Part shown: one piece after another, positions 63,190-64,000 of the stretch
Numbering within the stretch: the first letter of the stretch is position 1
Layout: every line of letters begins with the position of its first letter
The notes under the pieces: generated by a model
Seen by the model: only the letters and a program-made list of their open reading frames with translations
Database searches by the model: none
Told to the model about the DNA's origin: nothing
Program-made: the position numbers and the translations under genes
DNA from: Nitratireductor kimnyeongensis
Lineage (GTDB): Bacteria; Pseudomonadota; Alphaproteobacteria; Rhizobiales; Rhizobiaceae
Length of the DNA stretch: 64,000 nucleotides
Direction of reading: 5' to 3'
Assembly: GCF_019891395.1 (NCBI RefSeq)
Contig: NZ_CP078143.1
Location: forward strand, 248,001-312,000

Positions 63190-63772
63190 ACGCGCATCAC
63201 CGCTGGCAAGTGATTTCCGCCCCGGCTCCTATGGCGACTTTGCCGACGGCACCGGCATCACGATTTCGGAAGCCAGAAAGGGCACAATCATCGAGGCAAG
63301 TTCCTGGCCCGGCCAGGAGGGGTCACTGGCAGAAGCCCTGTCAGCCATCTGCCATCTCAAGCTTTCGGCACGGCCTGGAAACGGCGCGACGAACCGCGAG
63401 GGCACATGCGCCTTCAACATCGGCCCCGGGCGTTTCCTTGTGAGTGGTCAAGATGAAGCGCTGGCAGGCGCTCTCTCTGCAGCCATTGACGCGACAATCG
63501 GAACGGTGACCGATCTTTCGCACGGTCGCACGGTGTTCACCTTGGAAGGTCCGGCGGTCGAATGGGTTCTGTCCAAGCTATTCGCGCTCGATTTCGACCT
63601 TTCCGCGTTCCCGGTTCACGCCGGGCGGGCCACGGCCCATCACGATCTCTTTGTGCAGATCCAGCGCAGGGCTGAGACGCGATTTGAGCTGTACCTGTTC
63701 CGTTCGTTTGCGAAAGCATTCGCCGACACGCTTCGCCATGCGTCACAGGATGTGGGCTATACAATAACATAG
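63182..63772 (+). CDS. soxG: Sarcosine oxidase gamma subunit
   Basis: 196 residues, GCV_T-like fold without catalytic residues, completing the alpha-beta-gamma-delta enzyme. GTCAFNIGPGRFLVSG, VTDLSHGRTVFTLEGPAVEWVLSKL and FPVHAGRATAHHDLFVQIQR are SoxG-typical. ATG 63182 overlaps the soxA stop by 8 bp. A downstream hairpin at 63771 and a stronger one at 63835 end the operon. Confidence 0.95.
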   Translation: MVERASPLASDFRPGSYGDFADGTGITISEARKGTIIEASSWPGQEGSLAEALSAICHLKLSARPGNGATNREGTCAFNIGPGRFLVSGQDEALAGALSAAIDATIGTVTDLSHGRTVFTLEGPAVEWVLSKLFALDFDLSAFPVHAGRATAHHDLFVQIQRRAETRFELYLFRSFAKAFADTLRHASQDVGYTIT

Positions 63773-63796
63773 GCCCGGCGCGTCAACGCCGGGCCT
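63771..63796 (+). terminator. Hairpin directly after soxG
   Basis: AGGCCCGGCG (63771-63780) pairs perfectly with CGCCGGGCCT (63787-63796) around a 6-base loop. The stop codon TAG begins in the left arm. No T-run, so it may protect the mRNA end. Confidence 0.6.
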
Positions 63797-63834
63797 ATCG
63801 ACCGACCCGCGGAGCCCGCGCGAACCGGTCTGAT

Positions 63835-63871
63835 CTGCCGGAAGGCACCACGGGCACCTTCCGGCAGTTTT
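63835..63871 (+). terminator. Rho-independent terminator of the sox operon
   Basis: CTGCCGGAAGG (63835-63845) pairs perfectly with CCTTCCGGCAG (63857-63867), followed by TTTT (63868-63871). It also stands just behind the stop codon of the leftward gene at the window edge, so it may work from both sides. Confidence 0.8.
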
Positions 63872-63874
63872 CAA

Positions 63875-64000
63875 TCAGCCATTGTCGGCATCTGGTGCCA
63901 TCTCTGCGGGCGGATTGCCTGGGCGCATTTTACCGGGCATATCTCCACGAGGGCCGCCTCTGTGGTCACGCTTGTGGTGCATTTTCTTGCCATGATGGCC
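63875..64000 (-). CDS. C-terminal end of a leftward gene, His/Gly/Pro-rich, cut by window edge
   Basis: 42 codons remain, ending in TGA at 63875-63877. They encode GHHGKKMHHKRDHRGG, then PRGDMPGKMRPGNPPAEM and a short acidic end. The His pairs and Pro/Gly-rich pattern suggest a flexible metal-binding or low-complexity tail. The start and main domain lie beyond the window, so no family can be named. Coding status is likely because the frame is open to the edge and a terminator hairpin follows. Confidence 0.5.
   Translation of the reverse strand, partial: GHHGKKMHHKRDHRGGPRGDMPGKMRPGNPPAEMAPDADNG

Overview
The window looks like a chromosomal segment of an alphaproteobacterium of the order Hyphomicrobiales, most likely near Phyllobacteriaceae (Mesorhizobium/Nitratireductor-like). 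This rests on the high GC content, the B12-dependent ribonucleotide reductase, the soxBDAG operon, the ExoD, DUF1127 and DUF1194 proteins, the GlxA-type regulator and the MttB/DUF1638/MetVF-like cluster. The placement is inference. I see no rRNA, CRISPR array, insertion sequence or prophage; one tRNA-Leu(TAA) is present.

1-15 kb holds housekeeping and salvage genes: a truncated lipoprotein hydrolase, adenine deaminase, a TetR/SDR divergent pair, RecQ, a large autotransporter with a repeat passenger, tRNA-Leu, WrbA, a CinA-like protein, a universal stress protein, xanthine phosphoribosyltransferase, a NUDIX hydrolase and a PiT phosphate transporter. 15-26 kb carries nrdJ behind a long leader with two NrdR boxes, a low-GC HNH-like gene beside a broken YCII-like gene, a nuclease, a GH25 lysozyme, an L,D-transpeptidase, a secreted hydrolase, a Tas-type aldo-keto reductase and a YbaY-META protein.

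26.7-39.4 kb is the most striking part: a corrinoid methyl-transfer system. It contains a non-pyrrolysine MttB-family methyltransferase, its corrinoid protein, a DUF1638 protein, a small 'virulence factor' family protein, MetV-like and MetF-like proteins, a methyl-THF:corrinoid methyltransferase and a RACo-type reductive activator. Together they could move methyl groups from a quaternary amine, probably glycine betaine, to tetrahydrofolate and oxidise them. Further right are a dimethylglycine dehydrogenase-like flavoprotein (44.9-47.4 kb) beside a GbdR-like regulator (42.4 kb), and the tetrameric sarcosine oxidase operon (58.7-63.8 kb). A whole route betaine -> dimethylglycine -> sarcosine -> glycine is therefore encoded within 37 kb.

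Between the MttB gene and its corrinoid partner sits a five-gene cassette of small secreted proteins (28.5-30.8 kb): two copies of a pilin-like/chaperone-like gene pair around a fifth unknown gene, with no usher. I cannot assign it to a described system.

47.6-55.4 kb contains a membrane GT-C-like protein and a tight operon of HAD-UbiA, DprE1-like oxidase, small EamA-type transporter, sugar epimerase and class III aminotransferase. It resembles the mycobacterial polyprenyl-phosphoryl-arabinose pathway. 55.6-58.4 kb has a small secreted protein and a large MscS channel. The right edge cuts a gene with a His/Gly/Pro-rich C-terminus.
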